In this document: positions 13,177-22,808 of the stretch, in pieces
Position numbering within the stretch: the stretch's first letter is position 1
Layout: each line of letters opens with the position of its first letter
Assembly (NCBI RefSeq): GCF_007830255.1
Contig: NZ_VLKG01000009.1
Span: 41,712-105,711, forward strand
Direction of reading: 5' to 3'
Length of the DNA stretch: 64,000 bases
Origin: Azomonas agilis
GTDB taxonomy: Bacteria; Pseudomonadota; Gammaproteobacteria; Pseudomonadales; Pseudomonadaceae
The notes under the pieces: generated by a model
What the model was told of the DNA's origin: nothing
The model's input: only the letters and a program-made list of their open reading frames with translations
The model's database searches: none
Position numbers and translations under genes: made by a program

Positions 13177-13543
13177 TAGTCTTGTTTTTCAGCCACTAAG
13201 TGGCTGTTTAGGCTCCGTGGCGAGGCTCCTCTGGTTTCCCTATAAATCCTTTCTTGCTAATCCAAAAACCCGACTATGCTTTAAGAAGGCTCCCCGGATG
13301 GAGCCGTCTGTCTGATTGCTTGTCTTCTCTCTATTCATTGGCCGCCTCTAAAACCTAGCAAAGCATCAGGCAGCCAACTCCAGTACAGGCCGCCTCCTGA
13401 TATCCGGCATCGCATTTGCAAGACTCAGAGTGGCCCGAACAGAAGCCCAGCAGGATCAGGCACTTTCCGGATTTCTTTGGCGACAAGACTCGGCACCTCT
13501 AGTAAATGGCCTGCCAGTCTTGAGCATCGATCGAGGTGAAGTC
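13177..13543 (+). other. Intergenic region and long leader before prkA
   Basis: This 367-bp stretch holds no convincing gene. Two small hairpins are visible: AGCCACT/AGTGGCT at 13191-13205, which could end glpE transcription, and GGCTCC/GGAGCC at about 13289-13305. A candidate promoter lies at 13254-13280. The frame of prkA is open back to 13430, but that extension has no ribosome site and lacks similarity to PrkA starts as I know them. Confidence 0.5.
13254..13280 (+). promoter_or_regulatory. Possible sigma-S-like promoter for the prkA operon
   Basis: CTATGCTTTAA at 13274-13284 resembles the sigma-S -10 element (CTATACT). TTGCTA at 13254-13259 could be a poor -35 element with a 15-nt spacer. 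Known yeaGH/spoVR homologues are stationary-phase genes, which is why this is noted. The prkA start is some 260 nt downstream. The call is by eye. Confidence 0.3.
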
Positions 13544-15466
13544 ATGAGTATCTTCAGTCACTTCCAACAACGTTTTGAGGCCACTCGCCAAGAAGAGTAC
13601 TCGCTTCAGGAATACCTGGAGCTGTGCAAGGCAGACCCCAAAACCTACGCCTCCGCCGCCGAGCGTATGCTCATGGCGATTGGTGAACCTGAATTTGTTG
13701 ACACGGCGAGCGACCCACGCTTGTCACGGATTTTCGCGAACAAAGTCATTCGTCGCTATCCCGCCTTTGCCGATTTCCACGGCATGGAAGACAGCATTGA
13801 GCAAATCGTTTCTTACTTCCGTCACGCCGCCCAAGGCTTGGAAGAGAAAAAACAAATTCTCTATCTCCTCGGCCCTGTGGGGGGCGGTAAATCCTCATTA
13901 GCTGAGAAACTCAAACAACTGATTGAAAAAGTACCTTTTTACGCCATTAAGGGTTCTCCTGTTTTTGAGTCACCGCTGGGGCTGTTTAATCCCGCAGAAG
14001 ATAGCCAAATTTTGGAAGAGGATTACGGCATTCCTCGTCGTTACCTCAGCACCATCATGTCGCCTTGGGCTACCAAACGCCTGCAAGAGTTTGGCGGTGA
14101 CATCAGCAAGTTCCGGGTAGTGAAGCTCTATCCTTCCATCCTGAATCAGATTGCGGTAGCTAAAACCGAGCCCGGTGATGAGAACAACCAAGATATCTCC
14201 TCGTTGGTGGGTAAGGTCGATATTCGTCAACTGGAAGAGTTCCCGCAAAACGATGCGGATGCGTACAGCTACTCCGGTGCCCTCTGCCGAGCCAACCAAG
14301 GCTTGATGGAGTTCGTGGAGATGTTCAAAGCGCCCATCAAGGTGCTGCACCCGCTGCTGACCGCAACCCAAGAGGGCAACTACAACAGTACCGAAGGGCT
14401 GGGCGCGATTCCCTACAACGGCATCGTGCTGGCGCACTCCAACGAATCGGAGTGGCACACTTTCCGCAACAACAAAAACAATGAGGCCTTTATTGACCGG
14501 ATTTACATCGTCAAGGTGCCTTATTGCCTGCGGGTTTCGGATGAGGTGCGCATTTACGACAAGCTGTTGGCCCATAGCTCCCTAGCCAGAGCCCATTGTG
14601 CGCCGGATACCCTGAAAATGCTGGCTCAATTCTCGGTGCTGTCGCGCCTGAAAGAGCCGGAAAACTCTAACGTCTACTCAAAAATGCGCGTGTATGACGG
14701 CGAAAACCTCAAGGACACCGATCCTAAGGCTAAGTCGATTCAGGAATACCGCGATGCTGCTGGCGTGGACGAGGGTATGAACGGGCTTTCCACCCGCTTT
14801 GCGTTCAAAATCCTCTCCCGCGTATTTAACTTTGACTCGGTGGAAATCGCCGCCAACCCTGTACATTTGCTGTATGTACTGGAGCAGCAAATCGAGCAAG
14901 AGCAATTCCCGGCAGAGGTGCGTGAGCGTTACCTGCGCTATCTGAAGGAGTATCTGGCTCCACGTTATGTCGAGTTCATCGGTAAAGAAATCCAAACGGC
15001 CTATCTGGAGTCCTACAGCGAGTACGGTCAAAACATCTTCGACCGCTATGTGTTGTATGCAGATTTCTGGATTCAGGATCAAGAATACCGTGATCCCGAA
15101 ACCGGCGAAATTCTCAACCGTGGCTCGTTGAACGAAGAGCTGGAGAAAATCGAGAAACCTGCGGGCATCAGTAATCCGAAGGACTTCCGTAACGAGATTG
15201 TTAACTTTGTGCTGAGGGCGCGCGCCAATAACAATGGCAAAAACCCAAGCTGGCTGAGTTACGAGAAGCTGCGGGCGGTGATCGAGAAGAAAATGTTCTC
15301 CAACACTGAGGACTTGTTGCCGGTCATCAGCTTTAACGCTAAGGCCAGCAAGGAGGATCAGAAAAAACACTCCGACTTCGTTACCCGCATGGTGGAGCGT
15401 GGCTACACCGAGAAACAGGTGCGCTTGCTGTCTGAGTGGTATCTGCGGGTCAGAAAATCCCAATAA
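13544..15466 (+). CDS. prkA: PrkA/YeaG serine protein kinase with AAA+ domain
   Basis: A 640-residue protein of the PrkA/YeaG family, linked to nitrogen-starvation and stationary-phase stress. An AAA+ N-terminal domain shows the Walker A motif LGPVGGGKSSLAEKL near residue 110. A C-terminal kinase-like PrkA domain follows. The start at ATG 13544 (MSIFSHFQQRFEATRQEEYS) fits the family N-terminus and has GAGGTGA upstream; the frame extends further upstream without support. The following yeaH and spoVR genes form the usual three-gene operon. Confidence 0.93.
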   Translation: MSIFSHFQQRFEATRQEEYSLQEYLELCKADPKTYASAAERMLMAIGEPEFVDTASDPRLSRIFANKVIRRYPAFADFHGMEDSIEQIVSYFRHAAQGLEEKKQILYLLGPVGGGKSSLAEKLKQLIEKVPFYAIKGSPVFESPLGLFNPAEDSQILEEDYGIPRRYLSTIMSPWATKRLQEFGGDISKFRVVKLYPSILNQIAVAKTEPGDENNQDISSLVGKVDIRQLEEFPQNDADAYSYSGALCRANQGLMEFVEMFKAPIKVLHPLLTATQEGNYNSTEGLGAIPYNGIVLAHSNESEWHTFRNNKNNEAFIDRIYIVKVPYCLRVSDEVRIYDKLLAHSSLARAHCAPDTLKMLAQFSVLSRLKEPENSNVYSKMRVYDGENLKDTDPKAKSIQEYRDAAGVDEGMNGLSTRFAFKILSRVFNFDSVEIAANPVHLLYVLEQQIEQEQFPAEVRERYLRYLKEYLAPRYVEFIGKEIQTAYLESYSEYGQNIFDRYVLYADFWIQDQEYRDPETGEILNRGSLNEELEKIEKPAGISNPKDFRNEIVNFVLRARANNNGKNPSWLSYEKLRAVIEKKMFSNTEDLLPVISFNAKASKEDQKKHSDFVTRMVERGYTEKQVRLLSEWYLRVRKSQ

Positions 15467-15601
15467 AACAGCGCTAAGCTGTATGCGGCAGCGGTTGTTC
15501 TCCAAGGTTCGCCCTGTCGCTTTCGGATTGAGTACCCGACACACAGATGCTCGGGTTAGTTGCCGCTTGAAGCTCTGCGCTTGAAGCTGGCCGGAGGGCC
15601 T

Positions 15602-16873
15602 ATGAGTTATGTGATTGATCGACGCCTGAACGGTAAGAACAAGAGCATGGTGAACCGCCAGCGCTTCTTGCAGCGATATCGCGGCCACATCAAAAAGGCG
15701 GTGGAAGAGGCCGTGGGCAAACGCTCCATTACCGATATGGAGCATGGCGAACAAATCAGTATTCCCGGGCGCGATATCGACGAACCCGTGTTGCATCATG
15801 GGCGCGGTGGCCGTCAAACCATAGTGCATCCGGGGAATAAAGAGTTTACCGCAGGTGAGCGCATTCCGCGTCCTGATGGCGGCGGCGGTGGCCAGGGTTC
15901 TGGTCAGGCCAGCAACAGCGGCGAAGGCATGGATGAGTTTGTCTTCCAAATCACCCAAGAAGAATTCCTCGACTTTATGTTTGAGGATTTAGAACTGCCC
16001 AATCTGGTCAAACGTCACCTGACGGGAACCGATACCTTTAAAACGGTACGCGCGGGTATCAGCAGTGAAGGCAACCCGTCGCGGATTAATATCGTGCGTA
16101 CCCTGCGTTCGGCCCATGCGCGGCGGATTGCTTTGTCCGGCAGCAGTCGCGCTGAGTTGAAGGCCTTAAAAGCAGAGTTAGCCCGTCTGAAGCAAGAGGA
16201 GCCCGATAACCTCAACGTAATTCAGGCCACCGAGCAAGAAGTTGAGCGTCTGCAAGCCCGTATCAATCGGGTGCCCTATCTGGATACCTTTGACCTTAAA
16301 TACAACCTGCTCACCAAGCAGCCGAACCCTAGTTCTAAAGCAGTCATGTTCTGCCTGATGGACGTTTCCGGCTCCATGACCCAGGCCACTAAAGACGTGG
16401 CTAAGCGTTTCTTCATCTTGCTGTACCTGTTCTTAAAGCGCAGTTACGACAAAATCGAAGTGGTGTTTATTCGTCATCACACCAGCGCTAAAGAGGTAGA
16501 CGAACAAGAGTTTTTCTACTCGCGGGAAACTGGCGGCACCATCGTCTCCAGTGCTCTGAAAATGATGCAAGAGATCATGGCGGCGCGTTATCCGGTCAAT
16601 GAGTGGAATATTTACGCGGCTCAGGCCTCCGATGGCGACAACTGGAATGATGACTCACCCGTGTGCCGCGATTTACTGATCAACCAAATCATGCCCTTTG
16701 TGCAGTATTTTTCCTACGTGGAGATCACCCCCCGCGAACACCAAGCCCTATGGTATGAATATGAGAATGTTCACGAAGCCTTTCCCGAAAGTTTTGCCCA
16801 GCAGCAGTTAGTATCGGCGGCGGATATTTATCCAGTATTCCGCGAGCTGTTTCAGCGGCGTATGGTCAGTTGA
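15602..16873 (+). CDS. yeaH: YeaH/DUF444 family protein with VWA-like MIDAS
   Basis: A 423-residue DUF444 protein of unknown biochemical role that always travels with Prk[21 protein letters not shown] is the family N-terminus. [16 protein letters not shown] (DxSxS) is a metal-ion-dependent adhesion site of a von Willebrand factor A fold. A Gly-rich linker ([15 protein letters not shown]) lies around residue 100. GGAGGG just upstream supports ATG 15602. It follows prkA by 135 bp and precedes spoVR by 10 bp. Confidence 0.92.
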   Translation: MSYVIDRRLNGKNKSMVNRQRFLQRYRGHIKKAVEEAVGKRSITDMEHGEQISIPGRDIDEPVLHHGRGGRQTIVHPGNKEFTAGERIPRPDGGGGGQGSGQASNSGEGMDEFVFQITQEEFLDFMFEDLELPNLVKRHLTGTDTFKTVRAGISSEGNPSRINIVRTLRSAHARRIALSGSSRAELKALKAELARLKQEEPDNLNVIQATEQEVERLQARINRVPYLDTFDLKYNLLTKQPNPSSKAVMFCLMDVSGSMTQATKDVAKRFFILLYLFLKRSYDKIEVVFIRHHTSAKEVDEQEFFYSRETGGTIVSSALKMMQEIMAARYPVNEWNIYAAQASDGDNWNDDSPVCRDLLINQIMPFVQYFSYVEITPREHQALWYEYENVHEAFPESFAQQQLVSAADIYPVFRELFQRRMVS

Positions 16874-16883
16874 GAGGATCACT

Positions 16884-18425
16884 ATGAAGCGTCAGCCCAT
16901 TTCCACCGGCTCGGAATGGACCTTCGAGCTGATCCAAGAGTACGATCAAGAAATCGGTCGTATTGCCCGAGAGCGCTATGGTTTGGAAACTTATCCTAAC
17001 CAAATTGAGATCATTACTGCCGAACAAATGATGGATGCCTACGCTTCAGTGGGTATGCCGATTGGTTATAGTCATTGGTCTTACGGTAAGCATTTTCTGT
17101 CCACTGAGAAAAGTTACAAACGTGGACAGATGGGCTTGGCCTACGAAATCGTGATTAACTCAGATCCCTGTATTGCGTATTTGATGGAAGAAAACACCAT
17201 CACCATGCAAGCGCTGGTAATTGCCCACGCCTGCTACGGCCATAACAGCTTTTTTAAGGGCAACTATCTGTTCCGTACTTGGACAGATGCCAGCTCTATC
17301 ATTGACTATCTGATGTTTGCCAAGCAGTACATCGCCCGTTGTGAGGAGCGTCATGGCATTGCGGCGGTGGAGAACCTTTTAGACTCATGCCATGCCCTGA
17401 TGAATTATGGCGTGGATCGTTATAAGCGGCCTTATCCGATTTCTGCTGAGGAGGAGCAGCGCCGTCAGAAAGACCGTGAGGAATATTTGCAACGTCAGGT
17501 CAACGATTTGTGGCGTACTATTCCCCGTGCTTTAGATAAAGGTGGGGCCCAAGCTCAGCGCAAGCGCTTCCCTGTCGAGCCGCAGGAAAATATCCTCTAC
17601 TTTATTGAGAAGCACGCGCCTTTGCTGGAGCCGTGGCAGCGAGAAGTGGTGCGCATCGTGCGTAAAATTGCCCAGTACTTCTACCCACAACGACAAACCC
17701 AAGTGATGAACGAAGGTTGGGCTACCTTCTGGCACTACACCCTAATCAATGATCTGTACGATGAAGGTTTAGTGACTGAGGGTTTTATGCTGGAGTTTTT
17801 ACAGTCCCATTCTGGGGTGATCTATCAGCCTAGTTTTGACAGCCGTTGGTACAGTGGCATCAATCCCTACACCTTGGGGTTCTCCATCTTTCGTGATATT
17901 CGGCGCATTTGTGAAGAGCCGACGGATGAGGATAAACGCTGGTTCCCTGATATTGCCGGTAGTGACTGGCTGACTACACTTAAATTTGCCATGCGCGACT
18001 TCAAGGACGAGAGTTTTATTTTGCAGTTCCTCTCGCCCAAGGTAATCCGCGATTTGAAGCTGTTTAGCGTGTTAGATGATGACCAGCAAGACGTACTGAC
18101 TGTACCTGCCATTCACGATGAAGCGGGTTATCGCACGATTCGAGAACTGTTAGCGGCTCAATACAATCTAGGCAACCGCGAGCCGAATATTCAGGTGTGG
18201 AACGTGGATTTACGCGGTGATCGTTCCCTAACCTTGCGTCACCAACAACACAACCGTAAACCCTTGGGAGAGTCCACCGAGTCTGTACTCAAACATCTGC
18301 ATCGGCTATGGGGTTTTAACGTGCATCTGGAGTCCTGGCAGGATGATCGGCGCGTGAATGCTTACCATATGCCACCTTTGCCTGATCCCAGCCCTACGGC
18401 TGGGCTTCCGGTGCTCATGACTTAA
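16884..18425 (+). CDS. spoVR: SpoVR/YcgB family protein
   Basis: A 513-residue SpoVR-family protein, the homologue of E. coli YcgB; its activity is unknown. Characteristic stretches are GMPIGYSHWSYGKHFL near residue 55, HACYGHNSFFKGNYLF near 115, NEGWATFWHYTLINDLYD near 275, and YTLGFSIFRDIRRICE. The conserved histidines and glutamate (HACYGH, NEGWA) suggest a metal site. AGGA five nt before ATG 16884 supports the start. It is the last gene of the prkA operon, followed by a strong terminator. Confidence 0.94.
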   Translation: MKRQPISTGSEWTFELIQEYDQEIGRIARERYGLETYPNQIEIITAEQMMDAYASVGMPIGYSHWSYGKHFLSTEKSYKRGQMGLAYEIVINSDPCIAYLMEENTITMQALVIAHACYGHNSFFKGNYLFRTWTDASSIIDYLMFAKQYIARCEERHGIAAVENLLDSCHALMNYGVDRYKRPYPISAEEEQRRQKDREEYLQRQVNDLWRTIPRALDKGGAQAQRKRFPVEPQENILYFIEKHAPLLEPWQREVVRIVRKIAQYFYPQRQTQVMNEGWATFWHYTLINDLYDEGLVTEGFMLEFLQSHSGVIYQPSFDSRWYSGINPYTLGFSIFRDIRRICEEPTDEDKRWFPDIAGSDWLTTLKFAMRDFKDESFILQFLSPKVIRDLKLFSVLDDDQQDVLTVPAIHDEAGYRTIRELLAAQYNLGNREPNIQVWNVDLRGDRSLTLRHQQHNRKPLGESTESVLKHLHRLWGFNVHLESWQDDRRVNAYHMPPLPDPSPTAGLPVLMT

Positions 18426-18437
18426 TTGAGGAGCACC

Positions 18438-18484
18438 CGGAGGGATACGGCTTTTCCCCTGCGCTGGTATCCCTCCGTTTTTCT
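18438..18484 (+). terminator. Rho-independent terminator after spoVR
   Basis: An 11-bp perfect stem, CGGAGGGATAC at 18438-18448 paired with GTATCCCTCCG at 18467-18477, is followed by TTTTTCT. It closes the prkA-yeaH-spoVR operon 13 bp after the spoVR stop. Confidence 0.9.
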
Positions 18485-18530
18485 ATTCTGGCCTCTCTTG
18501 CCTTATCCTCCGCATAGACCGGAGGTATTT

Positions 18531-19769
18531 ATGCAGATTTATAAAGTAGGTGGAGCCGTGCGCGATCGGCTGTTGGCCCGCCCCGTCACTGAGGTGGATT
18601 GGGTAGTTGTCGGCGCACAGGTTGAGGATTTATTAGCTCAGGGGTTTCGCCCTGTGGGTGCGGATTTTCCGGTATTTTTGCATCCTAAAACCGGCGAAGA
18701 ATATGCACTGGCCCGTACCGAGCGCAAAACCGGGCAGGGTTACGGCGGCTTTACCTTCCATACCAGTCCAGAGGTGACGCTGGAACAAGACTTACTCCGC
18801 CGTGATCTGACCATTAACGCGATGGCTGAGGATGCCCAAGGACAGATCATAGATCCCTACGGTGGCCAGCAAGATTTGCAGCACCGGGTTTTACGCCATG
18901 TCTCACCTGCTTTTGCTGAGGATCCGTTGCGTGTGTTGCGTGTGGCTCGTTTTGCTGCACGTTATGCTGATTTGGGTTTTCAGGTCGCTCCAGAAACCTT
19001 AATCCTGATGCGGCAGTTATCGGAGTCTGGTGAGCTATTGGCCTTAACACCCGAGCGCGTTTGGAAGGAAATCAGTCGGGCATTGATGGAAGCTCATCCT
19101 GATGTCTTTATTCAAGTATTGCGAGAGTGCGGAGCTTTAGCCGTATTGCTACCGGAGGTGGATAGGCTGTTTGGAGTCCCTCAACCTGAGTTGCACCATC
19201 CAGAGATTGATACCGGTGCTCATGTATTATTAGTGTTGCAACAAAGTGCTCAGCATCGGTACCCGCTTGAAGTGCGTTGGGCTGGCTTGGTGCATGATGT
19301 GGGGAAGGGCACTACGGACTCTCGTGAATGGCCTCGGCACATTGCCCATGAAACCCGAGGTTTACCCTTAATTCGCGCCCTAAACCAACGTTGGCGTGTC
19401 CCTAAAGCCTGCCAAGAGTTGGCTCTATTGGTGAGTGAGTTCCATACCCATGCGCACCGTGCGTTGGAGTTACGGCCCGCCACCCTGCTCAAGCTCCTGC
19501 AACAGTTGGATGCTCTTCGCCGTCCGGAACGCTTTGAACTGTACATAGCGGCCTGCGAAATGGATTCCCGTGGTCGTTTAGGCTTTGAGCAACGCCTGTA
19601 CCCTCAGGCTGCTTATTTACGCGGAGCTTTGCGTGTGGCCCGGCAGGTAGAGCCTCAGCCTCTGATTGAGCAAGGCTATAAGGGTGCCGATTTAGGTGAG
19701 GCTCTGGAGGCTGCCCGTTTGCGTGCTTTAGCGCTTTATCAGGCAAGCAGGAGCGGGAAAGCTCTCTAA
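18531..19769 (+). CDS. cca: CCA-adding enzyme (tRNA nucleotidyltransferase) with HD domain
   Basis: A 412-residue enzyme that adds or repairs the CCA end of tRNAs. The N-terminus [26 protein letters not shown] holds the class II nucleotidyltransferase signature. [12 protein letters not shown] and [12 protein letters not shown] are the conserved head and neck motifs. The HD phosphohydrolase motif [10 protein letters not shown] lies near residue 255. GGAGG seven nt before ATG 18531 fixes the start; the longer frame from 18426 runs through the terminator. The gene converges on folK with a 42-bp overlap of coding ends. Confidence 0.93.
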   Translation: MQIYKVGGAVRDRLLARPVTEVDWVVVGAQVEDLLAQGFRPVGADFPVFLHPKTGEEYALARTERKTGQGYGGFTFHTSPEVTLEQDLLRRDLTINAMAEDAQGQIIDPYGGQQDLQHRVLRHVSPAFAEDPLRVLRVARFAARYADLGFQVAPETLILMRQLSESGELLALTPERVWKEISRALMEAHPDVFIQVLRECGALAVLLPEVDRLFGVPQPELHHPEIDTGAHVLLVLQQSAQHRYPLEVRWAGLVHDVGKGTTDSREWPRHIAHETRGLPLIRALNQRWRVPKACQELALLVSEFHTHAHRALELRPATLLKLLQQLDALRRPERFELYIAACEMDSRGRLGFEQRLYPQAAYLRGALRVARQVEPQPLIEQGYKGADLGEALEAARLRALALYQASRSGKAL

Positions 19770-20279
19770 CAGCCTTTGAGGCGTAAGGGATTGCCCGTGC
19801 CACTGAAAAGCGACCGGCCACAGTTGCTGTTGAATATCGGACTCCTGCCACAGTTGAGCAAAGGACTGGCCCACCACAGGATGCGCTTGCTCGGGAACTA
19901 ACAAGGCAAGGGGCCACAACACAAAGGCATTGCACAGAATCTCAGGGCGCGGCAGAACCAATTCGCCCCCAAAGGTGCCGACCTGATCTCCGTACAGTAA
20001 TACGTCGATGTCCAAGGGCAAACCTTTGCGATTAGGAGCGTAGCGGCCATTGTCTGCCTCAATGGCTTTTAATTGGCGATCCAACTTCAACAAAGGGCTA
20101 TCGGTGTAACCTTTGACCACGAGGTTATGAAAGTTGGGGCCTTGATAGCCCACGGCCAAGCTTTCAAATACGGGGGAGCAGCGCAGGTCTTTAAGTAGTA
20201 GGTTTAAAGCCTCTAATCCAGCACAGAGGTGTTTTTGAGGGTCAAGGTTACTGCCTAAACCCAAAACTACTTGAGTCAT
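19728..20279 (-). CDS. folK: 2-amino-4-hydroxy-6-hydroxymethyldihydropteridine pyrophosphokinase FolK
   Basis: A 183-residue HPPK that transfers pyrophosphate from ATP to the pterin in folate synthesis. [21 protein letters not shown] is the N-terminal signature, and [14 protein letters not shown] contains the metal-binding Dx[20 protein letters not shown] is the conserved C-terminal stretch. Its ATG overlaps the folB stop (ATGA). The 3' end overlaps cca on the opposite strand. Confidence 0.93.
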   Translation of the reverse strand: MTQVVLGLGSNLDPQKHLCAGLEALNLLLKDLRCSPVFESLAVGYQGPNFHNLVVKGYTDSPLLKLDRQLKAIEADNGRYAPNRKGLPLDIDVLLYGDQVGTFGGELVLPRPEILCNAFVLWPLALLVPEQAHPVVGQSFAQLWQESDIQQQLWPVAFQWHGQSLTPQRLLESFPAPACLIKR

Positions 20280-20629
20280 CGCTGGCCACGCTCGATTTCG
20301 ATGCCCAGTTGCCGTGCATGGATGTTTACCCCCGGTTTAGTCACGCGAAGGCGCATCCAGCGAATGCCAAAATCTTGCATTAGATGAACGGCTAAGTGAT
20401 CGGCAAAACTTTCTACTAACTGATACTGTGCTTGGTGGGCAAAGGCTTGAATATGGGCCACCACCTGAGCGTAATCCAGAGCATGTTCCAAATCATCGCT
20501 TTGCGCGGCTTTATGGATATCCCACGCCATATCTAAATCCAAGTGTAGGCATTGGCGTAGGGAGCGCTCCCAAGTGTAGGCACCGATCAAGGTTTCGATT
20601 TCGAGTCCTTTGATAAAGACTGTATCCAT
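20276..20629 (-). CDS. folB: Dihydroneopterin aldolase FolB
   Basis: A 117-residue enzyme of the FolB/FolX family. It cleaves dihydroneopterin to the pterin that FolK activates. MDTVFIKGLEIETLIGAYTW is the typical N-terminus, ALDYAQVVAHIQAF and LVESFADHLAVHLM follow, and RVTKPGVNIHARQLGIEIER carries the conserved KPGA-like segment near the C-terminus. GAGAG upstream supports ATG 20629. It couples to folK by ATGA and is divergent from plsY. Confidence 0.92.
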   Translation of the reverse strand: MDTVFIKGLEIETLIGAYTWERSLRQCLHLDLDMAWDIHKAAQSDDLEHALDYAQVVAHIQAFAHQAQYQLVESFADHLAVHLMQDFGIRWMRLRVTKPGVNIHARQLGIEIERGQR

Positions 20630-20704
20630 TTTCTCTCTCATACGACACGACAAGGAAACAGAGCCTGACTAGACTGGTATCGGAAGATCATTCGGATAAA
20701 GCTC

Positions 20705-21274
20705 ATGTTCTACTTGCTGATCCTGTTTGCTTATCTGTTGGGTTCGATCTCTTTTGCCATTGTACTCTGTCGCTGCGCAAAGGGGCCGGATCCACGTATG
20801 AATGGTTCGGGAAATCCCGGAGCTACTAATGTGCTGCGTATCGCGGGTAAAAAATGGGCTGTATGGACTTTAGTCGGCGATCTGAGCAAAGGCGTGTTGC
20901 CCGTTTGGTTAGCGGCTGAGTTGGGGTTAAACGTACAGCAACAAGCTTGGATTGGTCTTAGTGCAGTGTGCGGTCATCTGTATCCTGTGTTTTTTGGCTT
21001 CCAAGGCGGTAAAGGGATTGCTACGGCGGCAGGGATGTTACTAGCTTTGTGTGTTCCAGCCGCTATCTTGGCTATTTCCGGTTGGCTCTTAACCTTCTAT
21101 TGGACACGCATTAGCTCTTTGGCCGCTATGATTGCACTGCCCCTGAGTTTACCTCTGCTGCTGTGGTATTACCCCAGTGCTTTATTGCCCATGAGTTTAT
21201 TGGCTAGCCTGCTGATTTGGCGACACCGAACTAATCTCTATGCCCTAATGGGGGGGCAGGAACGGCATTTCTAA
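20705..21274 (+). CDS. plsY: Glycerol-3-phosphate acyltransferase PlsY
   Basis: A 189-residue integral membrane enzyme that acylates glycerol-3-phosphate with acyl-phosphate in phospholipid synthesis. [33 protein letters not shown] (glycine-rich acyl-phosphate loop), and [20 protein letters not shown] are the three conserved cytosolic motifs. Hydrophobic segments separate them. The last four bases overlap the tsaD stop on the opposite strand. Confidence 0.94.
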   Translation: MFYLLILFAYLLGSISFAIVLCRCAKGPDPRMNGSGNPGATNVLRIAGKKWAVWTLVGDLSKGVLPVWLAAELGLNVQQQAWIGLSAVCGHLYPVFFGFQGGKGIATAAGMLLALCVPAAILAISGWLLTFYWTRISSLAAMIALPLSLPLLLWYYPSALLPMSLLASLLIWRHRTNLYALMGGQERHF

Positions 21275-22296
21275 ATCGGGGATAGCTGTTCCATCGGCCA
21301 GCGGGCTCGTACTTCAATACTGGGGCCGTCGTGTTGCCCCGCGATGAGACGTTGGCAACCGGCGTAGGCAATCATGGCACCATTATCGGTACAGAATTGG
21401 GAGCGGGCGTAAAATACCTCACCGCCTTGCTGTACCAACATGTGCTCTAGGGCTTGGCGTAGTACTTGATTCGCACTCACCCCTCCTGCAATCACCAAGC
21501 GTTTTAGGCGGGTCTGTTGAAGAGCGCGTTGGCACTTTATCGTTAGCGTTTCCACCACTGCTTGTTGGAAGGAGTGGGCGATTTCAGCGCGGAGTACATC
21601 CCGATCGGGTTCGCTTAGCTGGTGCTGCTGCCATGCATTCAGAGCCGCCGTTTTGAGTCCACTGAAACTAAAGTCGAGACCGGGACGGTCGGTCATAGGA
21701 CGTGGGAATTGAAAGCGGCTATTTTGAACGCTTGTGGCCCAGTGCGCGATTTCAGGCCCGCCAGGGTAATTTAGTCCCAGTAACTTGGCCGTTTTATCAA
21801 AGGCTTCGCCCGCTGCATCATCCAAGGATTCGCCCAAGAGTTTGTATTGGCCAATACCCTGAACTTCAATCAGTTGGGTGTGGCCTCCTGATACAAGGAG
21901 CGCCACAAAGGGAAACTGCGGAGGATTGGCTTCCAGCATGGGAGCCAGCAAGTGCCCTTCCATGTGGTGTACCCCTAAAGCAGGGATTCCCCAACCTAGG
22001 GCTAAGGCTTGAGCGCAAGAAGCACCCACTAACAAAGCACCCACTAGGCCGGGCCCGGCGGTGTAGGCGATACCATCAATTTGGTCGGTGGTACAATGGG
22101 CATCCGTCAAAACCTGACGGATCAGGGGCAGTAAACGCCGCACATGGTCGCGGGAGGCCAGCTCTGGAACCACTCCGCCATAGACGCGGTGTAAGTCAAT
22201 TTGGCTGAATAATTGATCGGCCAGCAACCCTTGTTGGCTGTCGTACAGGGCGACACCGGTTTCGTCACACGAGGTTTCCAGTCCCAACACCCGCAT
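21271..22296 (-). CDS. tsaD: tRNA N6-threonylcarbamoyladenosine synthase subunit TsaD
   Basis: A 341-residue ASKHA-fold protein that, with TsaB and TsaE, places threonylcarbamoyl on A37 of ANN-decoding tRNAs. [20 protein letters not shown] is the N-terminus, and [14 protein letters not shown] contains the metal-binding Hxxx[14 protein letters not shown] and [14 protein letters not shown] are the nucleotide contacts. It is divergent from rpsU, the common arrangement in gammaproteobacteria. Confidence 0.95.
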   Translation of the reverse strand: MRVLGLETSCDETGVALYDSQQGLLADQLFSQIDLHRVYGGVVPELASRDHVRRLLPLIRQVLTDAHCTTDQIDGIAYTAGPGLVGALLVGASCAQALALGWGIPALGVHHMEGHLLAPMLEANPPQFPFVALLVSGGHTQLIEVQGIGQYKLLGESLDDAAGEAFDKTAKLLGLNYPGGPEIAHWATSVQNSRFQFPRPMTDRPGLDFSFSGLKTAALNAWQQHQLSEPDRDVLRAEIAHSFQQAVVETLTIKCQRALQQTRLKRLVIAGGVSANQVLRQALEHMLVQQGGEVFYARSQFCTDNGAMIAYAGCQRLIAGQHDGPSIEVRARWPMEQLSPI

Positions 22297-22493
22297 TTAC
22301 TACCTCATCGCTCACTGAGCCAGACAAAGTTCTGCATGTTATCCTGTAGTGTCTGCCTCGGCCAGTGTTTTCCCGGAGCACTTTGCATTTCACGGGCTAA
22401 GGGAGTAACATCCGCAACCCTGAAAAACCATCGTGCTTACGAGCCATTTGCCGAAGCGCGTTGTCAACGTACTCAAGTGAAGGTAAGCCCTGG

Positions 22494-22709
22494 ATGCCCG
22501 CTGTTAAAGTTAAAGAAAATGAGCCCTTTGATGTAGCCCTGCGTCGCTTCAAGCGTTCCTGCGAAAAAGCCGGTATCTTGGCTGAAGTCCGCAGCCGTGA
22601 GTTCTACGAAAAGCCCACTTCTGAGCGCAAGCGCAAAGCGGCCGCAGCAGTTAAGCGTCACGCTAAGAAAGTTCAGCGTGAGCAGCGCCGCAGCGTACGT
22701 CTGTACTAA
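22494..22709 (+). CDS. rpsU: 30S ribosomal protein S21
   Basis: A 71-residue basic protein, [20 protein letters not shown] then [20 protein letters not shown], the full bS21 sequence pattern with Arg/Lys-rich C-terminus. It is the first gene of the macromolecular-synthesis operon (rpsU-dnaG-rpoD). GAAGG lies about ten nt before the ATG. The upstream in-frame extension has no support. Confidence 0.96.
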   Translation: MPAVKVKENEPFDVALRRFKRSCEKAGILAEVRSREFYEKPTSERKRKAAAAVKRHAKKVQREQRRSVRLY

Positions 22710-22742
22710 GAAACGGGTGGGAGCTTCCCACCTGCGTTCTAT

Positions 22743-22780
22743 AAAAAACCCCACAAAGCGAATTCGCTGTGGGGTTTTTT
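22743..22780 (+). terminator. Terminator between rpsU and dnaG
   Basis: AAAAAACCCCACA is paired with TGTGGGGTTTTTT around a smaller inner palindrome GCGAATTCGC. It is a strong Rho-independent terminator. In E. coli the same position carries the partial terminator that lowers dnaG expression relative to rpsU; I infer the same role here. Confidence 0.92.
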
Positions 22781-22808
22781 GTCTTTGGTGCTTTGAGTTC
22801 CCCGTGCC

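Noticed and set aside
13970..14575. A 201-codon minus-strand open frame within prkA.
   Set aside because: It is a shadow frame of prkA without a ribosome site or family motif.
14678..15958. A 426-codon minus-strand open frame across prkA and yeaH.
   Set aside because: It is antisense to two well-recognised genes, has no similarity to known proteins as far as I can see, and arises from the codon bias of the plus-strand genes.
22297..22493. A tRNA or small RNA between tsaD and rpsU.
   Set aside because: No cloverleaf or conserved CCA end could be drawn. The region is taken as the divergent promoter of tsaD and rpsU.
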